From Limnobacter parvus (lineage in GTDB: Bacteria; Pseudomonadota; Gammaproteobacteria; Burkholderiales; Burkholderiaceae_B): DNA of 64,000 bases. Below the pieces are notes generated by a model. It was not told the DNA's origin. It did no database searches and was given only the letters and a program-made list of their open reading frames with translations. This document shows, in pieces, positions 40,770 to 50,543 of this stretch. The translations under genes and the position numbers were made by a program. The DNA is taken from the NCBI RefSeq assembly GCF_024623725.1, contig NZ_JANKHG010000018.1, positions 308,602-372,601 of the forward strand. Reading direction: 5' to 3'. Within the stretch, counting starts at the first letter, position 1. Every line of letters begins with the position of its first letter.

Positions 40770-41594
40770 ATGAAAATCGCTTTGTATTCTGACCTGCATC
40801 TAGAGACCCTGCGCAATTTCCCGGCCTTGGCGGCAGTGCCGCGCCCGGCAGAAGGCGTGGACTTGATGATTCTTGCCGGCGACATTCACCAAGGCACAAA
40901 AGGGCTGGAAGCACTGGCCGACCTAGGTGAACATAAGCACATTTACGTGGCGGGCAATCACGAGTATTACCACCACGACATTGAAATTCTTGATGATCAT
41001 TTGTTCAATATTGCCGCCCGCAAAAGTTTGAACTACCTGCAACGAACCAGTGTGGTGATTGAAGGCGTTCGTTTTCTAGGTTGCACACTTTGGACAGATT
41101 TCAACATTCAACCCGGTTGGCGTTTTGGTGCAGAACTGGTGGCCAAAGCGTTTCTGCCCGATTACAAATTGATACGCATGCGGGGCAATCAATTTTCGCC
41201 CAGCATGGGTATCGATCTGCATCACCAAAACATCGACTGGCTTGAATCCGCATTGGCCGCACCCTTCGATGGAAAAACAGTCGTGGTGACGCACCACGCG
41301 CCGCACCCGCAAAGCATTCATGCCCGGTTTAATTTAAGCCCGATCAATGCTGCATTTGTTTCTGACCTTAGCCGCATGATGGGCAAGGCCGATGTGTGGG
41401 TGCATGGGCACATGCACGATTCCTTCGATTACACCGTTCACCAAAATGGCGGGCAAACCCGCGTGTTGGTGAACCCGCGTGGCTATGTGCGTAAAAAAGG
41501 CAAGGCCCGCAAAATGGAGCGCGGGCAGGTGCAAGTCACACCGCAGGTGTTTGAAAACCCGTTTTTCAATCCAAATTTGGTGTTTGAAGTATGA
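40770..41594 (+). CDS. Metallophosphoesterase family protein
   Basis: 274 residues, cytoplasmic. The full calcineurin-like metal site is present: SDLHLE (7-12), AGDIHQG, GNHEYYHHD, THHAPHPQS and HGHMHDSFDY. It hydrolyses a phosphoester; substrate unknown. Its stop overlaps the ATG of the next gene by 4 bases, so the two are translationally coupled. Confidence 0.9.
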   Translation: MKIALYSDLHLETLRNFPALAAVPRPAEGVDLMILAGDIHQGTKGLEALADLGEHKHIYVAGNHEYYHHDIEILDDHLFNIAARKSLNYLQRTSVVIEGVRFLGCTLWTDFNIQPGWRFGAELVAKAFLPDYKLIRMRGNQFSPSMGIDLHHQNIDWLESALAAPFDGKTVVVTHHAPHPQSIHARFNLSPINAAFVSDLSRMMGKADVWVHGHMHDSFDYTVHQNGGQTRVLVNPRGYVRKKGKARKMERGQVQVTPQVFENPFFNPNLVFEV

Positions 41595-42418
41595 AGCTGG
41601 CCGCCAACCTGAGCTGGCTGTACACCGAGTATGACTTTCCGGAACGCTTGCAAGCCTGTGCTCAAGACGGCTTTAAATATGCCGAGTGCATGTTCCCTTA
41701 TGAACACCCGGCTGAACTGTTGCGTGAAAAAGCTGAAGTTGCAGGCGTTGAGTGGGTGTTGATCAATGCGCCAGCGGGCAATTGGGCGCAAGGCGACCGC
41801 GGCTTGGCAGCAAACCCAGCCAGGCGGAACGAATTTAGACATGCAGTGGAACAGGCAGCCCGTTACGCACAAACACTGGGTGTGAAAAAGGTGCATGTGT
41901 TGGCTGGCGTAGTCGACTTAAATTGCACTGATGCACTTGCAAATGCCTTGGCCTGCTATGAAGACAACCTGAATTGGTTGGCCGACACCATGAGTGCCTT
42001 GCCAATTGACTGGTTGATCGAACCCATTAACCGGGGCGATGTACCGGGCTATCTGCTTGCTGAGCAGGCCGCTGCGCACAACATCATCAAACGGCTCAAC
42101 AAGCCCAACCTGGGCGTTCAAATGGATTTGTACCATTGCCAGAAGGTGGAAGGTGATGCGGTGGCCGCGCTGGCGCAGTACCTTCCCACCGGGCGCGTGA
42201 AGCACTTGCAAATTGCAGGTGTGCCCAATCGCGATGAACCAGCATTGCACGGTGCGGGTTTGAATTACCAGCAAGTGTGGCAGCAATTGCATACCCATAC
42301 CTTAAGCTACTCAGGTCACATTGGATGCGAATACCGACCCAAGACCACCACCCGGGATGGCCTTGGCTGGATCCGAAGCAGCGGTTTTTCAGGCACAATG
42401 GAAGCCTTCAAACCTTGA
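41591..42418 (+). CDS. hyi: Hydroxypyruvate isomerase-like TIM-barrel enzyme
   Basis: 275 residues, xylose-isomerase-like barrel, close in pattern to E. coli Hyi/OtnI: AANLSWLYTEYDF, FKYAECMFPYE, NAPAGNWAQGDRG, and the metal ligands in IEPINRGDVPGY, QMDLYHCQ, HLQIAG and GCEYRPKTTT. It may interconvert hydroxypyruvate and tartronate semialdehyde or act on a related keto-sugar acid. No glyoxylate-pathway genes are next to it, so the exact substrate is open. Confidence 0.88.
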   Translation: MKLAANLSWLYTEYDFPERLQACAQDGFKYAECMFPYEHPAELLREKAEVAGVEWVLINAPAGNWAQGDRGLAANPARRNEFRHAVEQAARYAQTLGVKKVHVLAGVVDLNCTDALANALACYEDNLNWLADTMSALPIDWLIEPINRGDVPGYLLAEQAAAHNIIKRLNKPNLGVQMDLYHCQKVEGDAVAALAQYLPTGRVKHLQIAGVPNRDEPALHGAGLNYQQVWQQLHTHTLSYSGHIGCEYRPKTTTRDGLGWIRSSGFSGTMEAFKP

Positions 42419-42449
42419 GCTTAGGCGGGCGACCGCTGGAAGATTGTGC

Positions 42450-42878
42450 ATGCAAGACGCTGAACTGAAGCAATTGCTGACGAATGCCAAAACCATTGCA
42501 GTGGTTGGTTTTTCATCGCAAGCCCACAAGCCCAGTTTTTTTGTGGCGAAGTATTTGCAATCACAAGGTTATCGAATTTTGCCAATCAACCCTGCCTTGC
42601 AGGGGCGCCCCAGCGGCTTGCTGGGTGAAACCTGTTACCCCGACTTGAAAACCGCAGTTGAAGAAACCGGTTTGAAGGTTGATTTGGTGGATGTGTTTCG
42701 CCGGGCAGAGCACACGCCCGATGTCCTTGCACAAGCCATGAATATCGGCGCTGGCGCCGTGTGGTTGCAGCAGGGCATTCGGAATGACCTGGTGGAAGCC
42801 AAAGCACGCGCGGCGGGTTTGCCTTTTGTGATGGACCGCTGTTTGAAAACCGAACACCAGCGTTTGTTTCTCGCTTGA
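42450..42878 (+). CDS. CoA-binding domain protein (YccU-like)
   Basis: 142 residues from the ATG at 42450. Rossmann-type CoA-binding domain: KTIAVVGFSSQAHKPSFFVAKYLQ, YRILPINPA, VDLVDVFRRAEH, VWLQQGIRN and a final CLKTEHQRL. The family is common in bacteria; it binds CoA or a nucleotide, and its role is unclear. Longer in-frame codons overlap the previous gene and are not needed. Confidence 0.9.
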   Translation: MQDAELKQLLTNAKTIAVVGFSSQAHKPSFFVAKYLQSQGYRILPINPALQGRPSGLLGETCYPDLKTAVEETGLKVDLVDVFRRAEHTPDVLAQAMNIGAGAVWLQQGIRNDLVEAKARAAGLPFVMDRCLKTEHQRLFLA

Positions 42879-42912
42879 ATTAATTTTGTTTCGCATCAAT
42901 TAAAAAGTACCC

Positions 42913-44013
42913 ATGACCATGAGCAGTTTTCAGCCCGTCAAAAACGACACCTTTCTGCGCGCCCTGCGCCGCGAGCCCACGGAATACACGCCAGTGTGGC
43001 TAATGCGCCAAGCAGGCCGTTACCTGCCTGAATACCGGGCCACACGTGCCAAGGCGGGTAACTTCATGGGCTTGTGTACCAACCCGGAGGCCGCTTGTGA
43101 AGTAACACTGCAGCCATTGGAACGTTTTGATCTGGACGCGGCCATTTTGTTTTCAGACATTTTGACTGTGCCCGATGCCATGGGCTTGGGCTTGTATTTT
43201 TCTGAAGGTGAAGGCCCGAAGTTTGAGCGGCCTTTGGTCACCGAAGAGGATGTGGCCAAGCTGGCAGTGCCCGACATTGGCACCAGCCTTAAATATGTGA
43301 CCGACGCAGTCAGCACCATTCGTGGCGCGTTGGGCGGCAAGGTGCCGCTAATTGGTTTTTCTGGCAGCCCATGGACTTTGGCCTGCTACATGGTGGAAGG
43401 TGGCGGCAGCAGCGATTTCCGCAAAGTGAAAACCATGTTGTACCAGCGCCCCGACCTGATGCACCGTATTCTGGAAGTGACCACCGAGGCGGTGAGCCAA
43501 TACTTGCGCGCCCAGATAGACGCAGGCGCACAGGCAGTCATGATTTTCGACAGCTGGGGCGGTGCCCTGGCCGATGGCGCATTTCAGAAGTTCAGTTTGA
43601 ATTACATCAAGAAAATTGTGGCCAGCTTGCCCTTGCAAGCCAACCGCGGAAGCTTTGTTGAAGATATTCCTTCAATTGTGTTTACCAAAGGTGGTGGCTT
43701 GTGGCTTGAAGACATTGCGTCTTCAGGCGCCACTGCAATGGGTGTGGACTGGACAGTGAATTTGGGCCAGGCCCGCGCCCGTGTGGGCGACCGTTGCGCC
43801 ATTCAGGGCAACCTGGACCCCAACGTGCTGTTCGCAGAACCCGCACAAATTGAAGCCGAGGTGGCCAAGGCATTGGAAAGTTTTGGTGTGCCACAGGCTG
43901 GTGCGGGGCATGTGTTTAACCTGGGGCATGGCATATCTCAGTTCACCAATCCGGACAGTGTGGAAGTGATGGTGAATGCTGTACACGCCTATAGCCGCAA
44001 ACAAAGGCAGTAA
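42913..44013 (+). CDS. hemE: Uroporphyrinogen decarboxylase
   Basis: Heme pathway enzyme that turns uroporphyrinogen III into coproporphyrinogen III. 366 residues. N-terminal signature [16 protein letters not shown]; catalytic Asp in the [13 protein letters not shown] segment; [19 protein letters not shown] and the closing [10 protein letters not shown]. ATGs at 42913 and 42919 are both possible. Followed by a perfect hairpin terminator and the DnaA-box cluster before priA. Confidence 0.98.
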   Translation: MTMSSFQPVKNDTFLRALRREPTEYTPVWLMRQAGRYLPEYRATRAKAGNFMGLCTNPEAACEVTLQPLERFDLDAAILFSDILTVPDAMGLGLYFSEGEGPKFERPLVTEEDVAKLAVPDIGTSLKYVTDAVSTIRGALGGKVPLIGFSGSPWTLACYMVEGGGSSDFRKVKTMLYQRPDLMHRILEVTTEAVSQYLRAQIDAGAQAVMIFDSWGGALADGAFQKFSLNYIKKIVASLPLQANRGSFVEDIPSIVFTKGGGLWLEDIASSGATAMGVDWTVNLGQARARVGDRCAIQGNLDPNVLFAEPAQIEAEVAKALESFGVPQAGAGHVFNLGHGISQFTNPDSVEVMVNAVHAYSRKQRQ

Positions 44014-44034
44014 AAACTTGGACTTATGCACATT

Positions 44035-44064
44035 TTTGGCGCAGTGTTGCGCCAAATTTTTTTT
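44035..44064 (+). terminator. Rho-independent terminator of hemE
   Basis: Perfect 9-base stem TTTGGCGCA / TGCGCCAAA with a GTGT loop and eight T's. Confidence 0.92.
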
Positions 44065-44100
44065 GCATTGCACGATCTTCCGAAAGTAAGAACGGGTCTT

Positions 44101-44270
44101 TAAGTAATTGTTTTTATTGAATAAAATATAATTTTGTACAATTTGTACTTTACAGGATGAACTTCATCATGTACGGCAGGCCCGGTAATAATCCACGGAT
44201 GTCCACAAAGTTATCCACATTTGCTGCTCAGGATTTTGTATTCCGTTTAATTCAAGCCAGCTAGTCCACA
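44101..44270. other. AT-rich tract with DnaA-box cluster between hemE and priA
   Basis: Bases 44101-44155 are almost only A and T (runs such as TTTTTATTGAATAAAATATAA). They are followed by one exact DnaA box TTATCCACA at 44211-44219 and weaker boxes near 44190-44198, 44199-44207 and 44262-44270, all in the same orientation. The arrangement (unwinding-prone tract next to boxes) is origin-like, but the gene orientations favour the dnaN-dnaA gap as oriC. It could instead control priA. Confidence 0.5.
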
Positions 44271-44285
44271 AACTTAAAGTAAGCT

Positions 44286-46388
44286 GTGAAGACAGATCCA
44301 AGTCAAGACACACCAAGCGCACCTGACACCACGCCCTTTTTGCTAGTAAGCGTGCTTGTTGCTGCACCGCTTCCCAAATCTTTTACCTATCAATGGTTGT
44401 GCGCCACCACGCCCCAGTTTGGGATGCGAGTGATTGTGCCATGGGGGCGGCAGCACCGAATAGGCCTGGTTCAAGGGGTGGCACCTGATCAGCAAATGGC
44501 TGACAACATCAAGGCCGTGCACGCGGTTCTTGATGAAGGCGAGTGCCTAAGCCCCGAGTGGCAGGCCTTGATCGAATTCGCGGCCAAGTACTACCACCAC
44601 CCATTGGGCATGATTGCTTTGGAGTCCTTGCCAAAAGCTTTGCGTGTGTTGAATGCCCGGGGTGAAGAACCCGTGATGGTGGGCAAGTCGAAAGAGCACG
44701 CCATGAAACTGCTGGCCGAGCGCAACAATCCTGACGCTGTGAGTAAGGTCAGCAAGATCAAAGTCGATAAACTTGAGAAACCGGTTTTGAACGCCGAGCA
44801 ACTGGCGGCTGTGGCCCAGTTTTCCAGCGCAAAAGGTTTTCAGCCTTTTTTGCTGTACGGCGTAACCGGCAGCGGTAAAACCGAGGTGTATTTGCACACG
44901 GTGGAAGAACGCCTGAAGTGCGGTGAGCAAGTGTTGGTGTTGCTGCCAGAAATTAACCTGACCCCAGCCGCACAGGCTTTGTACAAAGAACGGTTGGCAC
45001 CCCACCGCGTGGTGGTGATGCACAGCAATCTGGCCGAACTGACCCGAACCAAAGCCTGGTTTGAAGCCGCCACAGGTGCAGCCGATGTAATTATTGCCAC
45101 GCGCTTGGGTGTGCTAACCCCCTTGCCGCGTTTGGGCATGATTGTGGTGGACGAAGAACATGACCCCTCGTACAAGCAGCAAGACGGCATGCGTTACCAT
45201 GCCCGCGATTTGGCGCTGATGCTGGCCAAACAGCGCGAGGTGCCCATCGTATTGGGTTCAGCCACCCCTGCACTGGAAAGCTGGTTGAAAGCCGACACAG
45301 GGGCTTACAAGCGCCTTGCCTTGAAGAATCGGGCAGTACTGGGTGCAAGCTTGCCAAAAGTGGAATTGATCAACACCGCCAACTTTCCGGCCAAGGAAGG
45401 TTTAAGCGAGCCAGCCATGCAAGCCTTGGTGCAAAACTTCGAGGCAGGCAAGCAAAGCATTGTGTTCTTGAACCGCCGTGGCTATGCACCGCAAATGGTG
45501 TGCAACGCGTGTGGTTGGGTGGCCAACTGCGACCACTGCACAGCCCACATGGTGTGGCACAAAAATGAACGCATGCTGCGCTGCCACCACTGTGGCGCGG
45601 GCCAGCGCGTGCCCACGCATTGCCCCACCTGTGGCAACCAGGACCTGACGGGTTTTGGCCGGGGCACGCAACGCATTGAAGAAACACTGGGTGGCTTGTT
45701 GCCCACAGCGAATATTTTGCGAATAGATGCCGACAGCACCCGCAACAAGGGGCAGATGGAGGCTTTGCTTCAACAGGCCCACAGTGGCGAAGCCGATGTG
45801 CTGGTGGGTACGCAGATGATTGCCAAGGGCCACGACTTTGCGAATGTGGCACTGGTGCTTGCCTTGAATGTAGACGCCTCTCTGTATTCGCACGCCTACC
45901 GCGCGCCTGAACGCTTGTTTGCCCAGCTGATGCAGGTGGCGGGCCGGGCTGGGCGCCGCGCGGGGGACGCCCGCATGGTGGTGCAAACCCGCTACCCGCA
46001 GCACCCTTTGTTTGATGCTTTAAAAGCGCATGATTACGAACACTTTGTCAGCCATGAAATGCAGGCCCGCAAAGATGCGCGCATGCCCCCGTTTTCGCAC
46101 CAGGCCACCATTCGTGCCGATCACAAAAAGCTGGCCAACTGCCTGCAGTTCCTGAGCACAGCGAGGGAGCTGGGTGAACCCTTGGTGGACGCTGACAACC
46201 CGGTATTCATGTGCGACCCTGTGCCCCTGACCGTGGTGCGGGTGGGTGGTATTGAACGCGCGCAAATGCTGATTGAAAGCGAATCTCGGCCTGCCTTGCA
46301 CCGTTTTTTAACGCAGTGGCTGGCGCAGTTGCACGAGTTACCCGGCAGTGTGCGCTGGTTTTTGGAAGTGGACCCGGTCGATTTGTAA
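44286..46388 (+). CDS. priA: Primosomal protein N' (replication restart helicase PriA)
   Basis: 3'-5' helicase that reloads DnaB at stalled forks. 700 residues from a GTG at 44286. Walker A YGVTGSGKTEVYL lies near residue 192, DEEH box VVDEEHDPSYKQQ follows, and the zinc-binding cysteines form CNACGWVANCDHC ... CHHCGAG ... CPTCGNQ in the second helicase half. Downstream helicase motifs (VGTQMIAKGHDF, QVAGRAGR) are intact. The DnaA-box cluster sits directly upstream. Confidence 0.97.
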   Translation: MKTDPSQDTPSAPDTTPFLLVSVLVAAPLPKSFTYQWLCATTPQFGMRVIVPWGRQHRIGLVQGVAPDQQMADNIKAVHAVLDEGECLSPEWQALIEFAAKYYHHPLGMIALESLPKALRVLNARGEEPVMVGKSKEHAMKLLAERNNPDAVSKVSKIKVDKLEKPVLNAEQLAAVAQFSSAKGFQPFLLYGVTGSGKTEVYLHTVEERLKCGEQVLVLLPEINLTPAAQALYKERLAPHRVVVMHSNLAELTRTKAWFEAATGAADVIIATRLGVLTPLPRLGMIVVDEEHDPSYKQQDGMRYHARDLALMLAKQREVPIVLGSATPALESWLKADTGAYKRLALKNRAVLGASLPKVELINTANFPAKEGLSEPAMQALVQNFEAGKQSIVFLNRRGYAPQMVCNACGWVANCDHCTAHMVWHKNERMLRCHHCGAGQRVPTHCPTCGNQDLTGFGRGTQRIEETLGGLLPTANILRIDADSTRNKGQMEALLQQAHSGEADVLVGTQMIAKGHDFANVALVLALNVDASLYSHAYRAPERLFAQLMQVAGRAGRRAGDARMVVQTRYPQHPLFDALKAHDYEHFVSHEMQARKDARMPPFSHQATIRADHKKLANCLQFLSTARELGEPLVDADNPVFMCDPVPLTVVRVGGIERAQMLIESESRPALHRFLTQWLAQLHELPGSVRWFLEVDPVDL

Positions 46389-46434
46389 TTGCCCTCTGGT
46401 ACATTAATGCCTTCCCCTGGAGTTGCCCCCCGGT

Positions 46435-48435
46435 ATGTCTGTAGGCCTGAACAAAGCCCAAAGCGAAGCAGTTGTGTATGTCGATGGCCCGTGCCTGGTA
46501 TTGGCAGGCGCAGGGTCGGGCAAAACACGCGTTATTACCCAAAAAATCGCGCATCTGATTCAAAACAAGGGCGTGAGCGCCAAGAATATTGCAGCGGTTA
46601 CCTTCACCAACAAGGCCGCCAAGGAAATGGAAGAACGCGCGGCCAAGTTGCTGCATGGCAAGGAAGGCAAAGGCCTGTTGGTGTGTACCTTTCACAGCCT
46701 GGGCATTCGAATTCTGCGGGAAGAACACAAGCATGCCGGGCTGAAGGCGCGCTTCTCGATTCTGGATTCAACCGACACCTATGGCTTGGTGCAGCAGTTG
46801 TATGGCACCACCGACAAGCAACTTATTCGCAAGGCGCAAAGCGTTATATCCCTCTGGAAAAACGGCCTTGTTGACCCCGACACCGCGCTGGCGCAGGCCA
46901 CCAGCGAGGACGAAGGGCAAATTGCACGCCTCTACAAAAGTTACGAAGCCACTTTGGCCGCATACCAGGCTGTGGATTTTGATGACCTGATCTTGAAGCC
47001 CACCCGCCTGTTGGCCAGCAATGATGAAGTGCGCAGCCGCTGGCAAAACCGCCTGCGATACCTGCTGGTCGATGAGGTGCAAGACACCAATGCCTGCCAG
47101 TATGATTTGCTGCGTTTAATCGCTGGCCCGCGCGCCATGTTCACGGCAGTGGGCGATGACGACCAAGCCATTTACGCCTGGCGGGGTGCCACCATTGAAA
47201 ACCTGCGGCAGCTGACCGAGGATTACCCGCAACTGAAGGTGATCAAGCTGGAGCAAAACTACCGGTCCACCTTGCGAATTTTGCAGGCTGCGAACCGGCT
47301 CATCGAGAACAACCCCAAGCTGTTTCCGAAAACCCTGTGGAGCGAACATGGCCCGGGTGAGCCCATCGTGATCAGCCCAATGGCCGACGATGAACACGAG
47401 GCTGAACAGGTGGCCATGATGTTGAGCGGCCACCGCTTCGAACGCCGTGCCAAGTATGGAGACTATGCGGTGCTGTACCGTGGCAACTTTCAGGCGCGCA
47501 TTCTGGAACAGGCCTTGCGCCGCCAGAAGATTCCGTACATTTTGAGTGGCGGGCAGAGCTTTTTTGAACGTGCCGAAATCAAAGACGTGATCGCTTATTT
47601 GCGCTTGCTGGTGAATTCTGATGACGACCCCGCATTCATTCGCGCCGTGACCACGCCCAAGCGGGGCATTGGTCAAAAAACGCTGGAGGCCTTGGGCACT
47701 TACGCGGGCACGCGCGGGGTTTCATTGTTTGAAGCAATTTTCGAGACGGGTGCGGAAAGCCATTTGAATGCTGGCATGGTGGACGCACTTCGCACTTTTG
47801 GCACCTTCATCAACAAGCTGGAATACCGCGCACAGCGCGAGCCTGCCCGCGATTTGCTGAACGAATTACTGGCCACCATCAAGTACGAAGAATGGCTGTA
47901 CGAGCAGCAAGACGAGCGCGGTGCGCAAAGCAAATGGCAGAACGTGCTCGACTTTGTGAAGTGGATGGGCGACAAGGGCGATGAAGAAGGCTCAACCCTT
48001 TTGGACCTGACGCAAAAGGTCGCCTTGATGACGATGCTGGACAGGCAGGACGACGGCACACGGCCGGATGCGGTTCAGCTAAGTACCCTGCATGCAGCCA
48101 AGGGGCTGGAATTTCCGCATGTGTTTTTGATTGGTTGTGAAGAAAGCATATTGCCCAGTTTTGGCGACGGTGAAGGCCGCGAACTGACCGACGACAGGCT
48201 GGAAGAAGAGCGCCGCCTGATGTATGTGGGCGTAACCCGCGCACAGCGCAGTTTGAACATTACATGGTGCAGAAAACGCAAAAAAGCACGCGAGTTGGTG
48301 AGTTGTTTTCCGTCCCGGTTTATCAAGGAGCTTCAACTGGAAACTGACAAAGACTTGCCTGACGACACACCCAAGATGAGTCCGAAAGACCGTTTAAGTG
48401 CTTTGAAGGGGTTGCTTACCAAAATTGGAAACTGA
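46435..48435 (+). CDS. rep: ATP-dependent DNA helicase Rep
   Basis: SF1A helicase that helps forks pass protein blocks. 666 residues from the ATG at 46435 (a TTG four codons upstream is possible). It follows the E. coli Rep pattern closely: NKAQSEAV, Walker A GAGSGKT at 25-31, AAVTFTNKAAKEM, GDDDQAIYAWRGA, NYRS and VGVTRAQ motifs. The usual DEYQD box reads DEVQD here. Directly after priA, about 46 bases apart, so the two restart/fork genes may be co-expressed. Confidence 0.94.
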   Translation: MSVGLNKAQSEAVVYVDGPCLVLAGAGSGKTRVITQKIAHLIQNKGVSAKNIAAVTFTNKAAKEMEERAAKLLHGKEGKGLLVCTFHSLGIRILREEHKHAGLKARFSILDSTDTYGLVQQLYGTTDKQLIRKAQSVISLWKNGLVDPDTALAQATSEDEGQIARLYKSYEATLAAYQAVDFDDLILKPTRLLASNDEVRSRWQNRLRYLLVDEVQDTNACQYDLLRLIAGPRAMFTAVGDDDQAIYAWRGATIENLRQLTEDYPQLKVIKLEQNYRSTLRILQAANRLIENNPKLFPKTLWSEHGPGEPIVISPMADDEHEAEQVAMMLSGHRFERRAKYGDYAVLYRGNFQARILEQALRRQKIPYILSGGQSFFERAEIKDVIAYLRLLVNSDDDPAFIRAVTTPKRGIGQKTLEALGTYAGTRGVSLFEAIFETGAESHLNAGMVDALRTFGTFINKLEYRAQREPARDLLNELLATIKYEEWLYEQQDERGAQSKWQNVLDFVKWMGDKGDEEGSTLLDLTQKVALMTMLDRQDDGTRPDAVQLSTLHAAKGLEFPHVFLIGCEESILPSFGDGEGRELTDDRLEEERRLMYVGVTRAQRSLNITWCRKRKKARELVSCFPSRFIKELQLETDKDLPDDTPKMSPKDRLSALKGLLTKIGN

Positions 48436-48449
48436 GATTGGAAATTGAC

Positions 48450-48815
48450 CTAGCGATTCGCCAGTGCTGAATTCACCTTTTGAATCAAAGCGTCGGGAGT
48501 CACTGGTTTTAATAACCAACCCGCCAAATTCAGCTGTTTTCCTTTTTGAATCATTTCTTTGTCTGAATACGATGTGATCACCACGATGGGCAGCGTTGCC
48601 CCGGTTTTTCGGATTCGGTCACACAGTTCCAGCCCGTCCATGCCTGGCATGTCAATGTCGGTGATGATCAAATCGGGTACGCCTTGCTCAACAATGGATT
48701 GGATACCCGCTTGTGCTGTGGGTGCTGTGCGCACCACGTGCCCGGCTTGTTTCAGAATTTGCGCACACACATTGCGAATGGTGTTGGCGTCGTCGATCAG
48801 TAAAATAATGGCCAT
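48450..48815 (-). CDS. CheY-like single-domain response regulator
   Basis: 121 residues from the ATG at 48815 (24 further codons upstream look non-coding). Complete receiver: Asp8/Asp9, phospho-acceptor Asp53 (ITDIDMPGMDG), Ser/Thr switch TSYSD and Lys103 (LLKPV). Ser/Thr-rich CheY-type protein with no output domain. No kinase or chemotaxis gene is adjacent; partners are elsewhere. The stop is convergent with rep, 14 bases away. Confidence 0.9.
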   Translation of the reverse strand: MAIILLIDDANTIRNVCAQILKQAGHVVRTAPTAQAGIQSIVEQGVPDLIITDIDMPGMDGLELCDRIRKTGATLPIVVITSYSDKEMIQKGKQLNLAGWLLKPVTPDALIQKVNSALANR

Positions 48816-48883
48816 GGCTGAACTGGTTAATTGGGTTGTTACATCATAACCCGCGAACGCAGGCCCTACAGGGCCGGGCTGGC

Positions 48884-49522
48884 TCACTGAAAACTTTCAG
48901 ACTCCAACACCTTCACGCCTGGTTCCGCTTTCAGGGCTTCTTCCAGCATCACATGGGCAAGCTTTTCCACTTTCACACTGCGCAATCGCTTGGGCAGTAA
49001 CGGGTTAATCAGGCGGCTGGCAATTAAACCAATCTCTTCGCCCAAGCGGAATTCTTCGCGGTCGCCATCCAGCAAGCCGGGGCGCGCAATCACCACGCTG
49101 TGAATGCCTGCATTTTTCACTGCATGTTCAGCTTCTCCCTTGGTGCGCAGGTACAGACCTTTCGCCTTGGGGCTGGCCATCATGGCGGAATTCAAAACAA
49201 AGCATGGCACGCTGTTTTGTGCAGCCAGTGCGGCGAATTCCGAAACCAGTGTGTAGTCCACGAAGCGAAATTGTTCTGCTGTTTTGGCCACTTTGATGGT
49301 GGTGCCCAGCGTGCACACCAGGGCATCTGCCTGCCACCATGGTGCTTCTTCCGGAATGGCATTGAAGTCGATCACCTGGTTCAACAATTTCGGGTGCAGG
49401 GCAATGGGTTTGCGGGTAAGTGCTACCACCTTGCCAACTTGTGGGTGCGCAAGTGCCTGTGCCAATACGCTTTGGCCCACCACGCCAGTGGCTCCGACCA
49501 ACAACAGGGTTTTCTGTTCCAA
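48884..49522 (-). CDS. NAD(P)-binding (atypical SDR) family protein
   Basis: 213 residues from a TTG at 49522, chosen because AAGGA lies six bases upstream; the ATG at 49576 would start inside a terminator hairpin, and a TTG at 49528 is adjacent. The nucleotide loop is LLVGATGVVGQSVL, followed by the family segment LGTTIKVAKTAEQFRFVDY and NSAMMASPKAKGLYLRTKGEAE and RPGLLDG. Related to small NAD(P)H-binding proteins of the HTATIP2/YwnB group; substrate unknown. Confidence 0.82.
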   Translation of the reverse strand: MEQKTLLLVGATGVVGQSVLAQALAHPQVGKVVALTRKPIALHPKLLNQVIDFNAIPEEAPWWQADALVCTLGTTIKVAKTAEQFRFVDYTLVSEFAALAAQNSVPCFVLNSAMMASPKAKGLYLRTKGEAEHAVKNAGIHSVVIARPGLLDGDREEFRLGEEIGLIASRLINPLLPKRLRSVKVEKLAHVMLEEALKAEPGVKVLESESFQ

Positions 49523-49539
49523 ATTCAATCCTTCATAAA

Positions 49540-49572
49540 AAAACGCGGCAGTCCTAAGACTAACCGCGTTTT
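49540..49572 (-). terminator. Terminator of the minus-strand SDR gene
   Basis: Stem AAAACGCGG / CCGCGTTTT with an inner AGTC / GACT pair; on the minus strand it ends in CCGCGTTTTTTT. It separates the SDR gene from the next minus-strand gene. Confidence 0.78.
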
Positions 49573-49595
49573 GCATTCAAAGTCCAAAAGCCAAC

Positions 49596-50492
49596 TTAGG
49601 CGCTTTGGGTTTGCTTTTCGGCCGCTTTGCGCTTTTTGCGCGCAATCTGTTTGTCGCGCATTTTCTTCATTTGGCCAACGATAATGGTTTGGTACAGTTC
49701 GGGTAGTGTGCGCACCATGGTGTCAATGGCCACAGCGTCCGGGCCAACCAGCACACGGCGTTTGTCTTTCTTCACGGCTTTCAGAATAATGTCGGCAGCC
49801 TTTTCAGCGCTGGTGATGAACATTTTCTCGAAAAACTCCTTGCCGCTTTCAGGGTCTGCGCCAGTGAATTCTTCAATTTCAGGCGAGGTAACGCTTTTGC
49901 GCGCAATCGCAGTTTTAATGCCACCGGGGTGAACGCTGGTTGCAGATACGCCGCAATTCATCATGTCCAGTTCCTGGCGCAGGCTTTCGGTGAAACCGCG
50001 TACCGCGAATTTGGTGGAGTTGTAAGTGCTTTGTGTGGGCTGTGCACAGAGACCAAACACGCTGGACGTGTTGATGATGTGGCCTTCACCAGATGCCTTC
50101 AGGTGCGGCAAGAATGCCTTGGTGCCATACACCACGCCCCAGAAGTTAATGCCCATAATCCATTCGAATTTGTCGTAGTCGATGTGTTCAACCGGGGTTG
50201 CATAGGCCACACCTGCGTTGTTAAAAATCAGGTTCACTTTGCCGTGGTCTTTGGCGGTTTGGTCGGCCCAGGCGTACATGGCGTCGCGGTTGGAGACATC
50301 CAGTTGCTGGCTGGTGACCTTCACATTGGGCGCCGCTGCTTTCACCAGCTTTACGGTTTCAGCCAAGCCTTTGGTGTCAACATCTGAAATGGACACATTG
50401 CAGCCTTCTTTGGCCAGTTGAAGGGCCAGCGTGCGGCCCATGCCAGAAGCTGCACCAGTGATTGCGGCCACTTTGCCGTTGAATGATTTCAT
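49596..50492 (-). CDS. SDR family NAD(P)-dependent oxidoreductase
   Basis: 298 residues from the ATG at 50492, with GGAG 8 bases upstream. Classical short-chain dehydrogenase: cofactor loop GAASGMGRTLALQ, NNAGVAY, catalytic Ser in NTSSVFG, and YNSTKFAV with the YxxxK pair. A basic tail (about residues 270-298, KKMRDKQIARKKRKAAEK) is unusual. Divergent from a TetR gene with an operator-like repeat between, so it is probably under TetR control. The substrate is likely lipophilic but cannot be named. Confidence 0.88.
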   Translation of the reverse strand: MKSFNGKVAAITGAASGMGRTLALQLAKEGCNVSISDVDTKGLAETVKLVKAAAPNVKVTSQQLDVSNRDAMYAWADQTAKDHGKVNLIFNNAGVAYATPVEHIDYDKFEWIMGINFWGVVYGTKAFLPHLKASGEGHIINTSSVFGLCAQPTQSTYNSTKFAVRGFTESLRQELDMMNCGVSATSVHPGGIKTAIARKSVTSPEIEEFTGADPESGKEFFEKMFITSAEKAADIILKAVKKDKRRVLVGPDAVAIDTMVRTLPELYQTIIVGQMKKMRDKQIARKKRKAAEKQTQSA

Positions 50493-50543
50493 GTGTTGGT
50501 CTCCGTTCCGTGATTTTGGCGGCACAATCGGGGTTGTGCCTTG

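Noticed and set aside
49523-49576. ATG at 49576 as start of the NAD(P)-binding gene
   Set aside because: It lies in the terminator of the upstream gene; a TTG with AAGGA six bases before it fits better.
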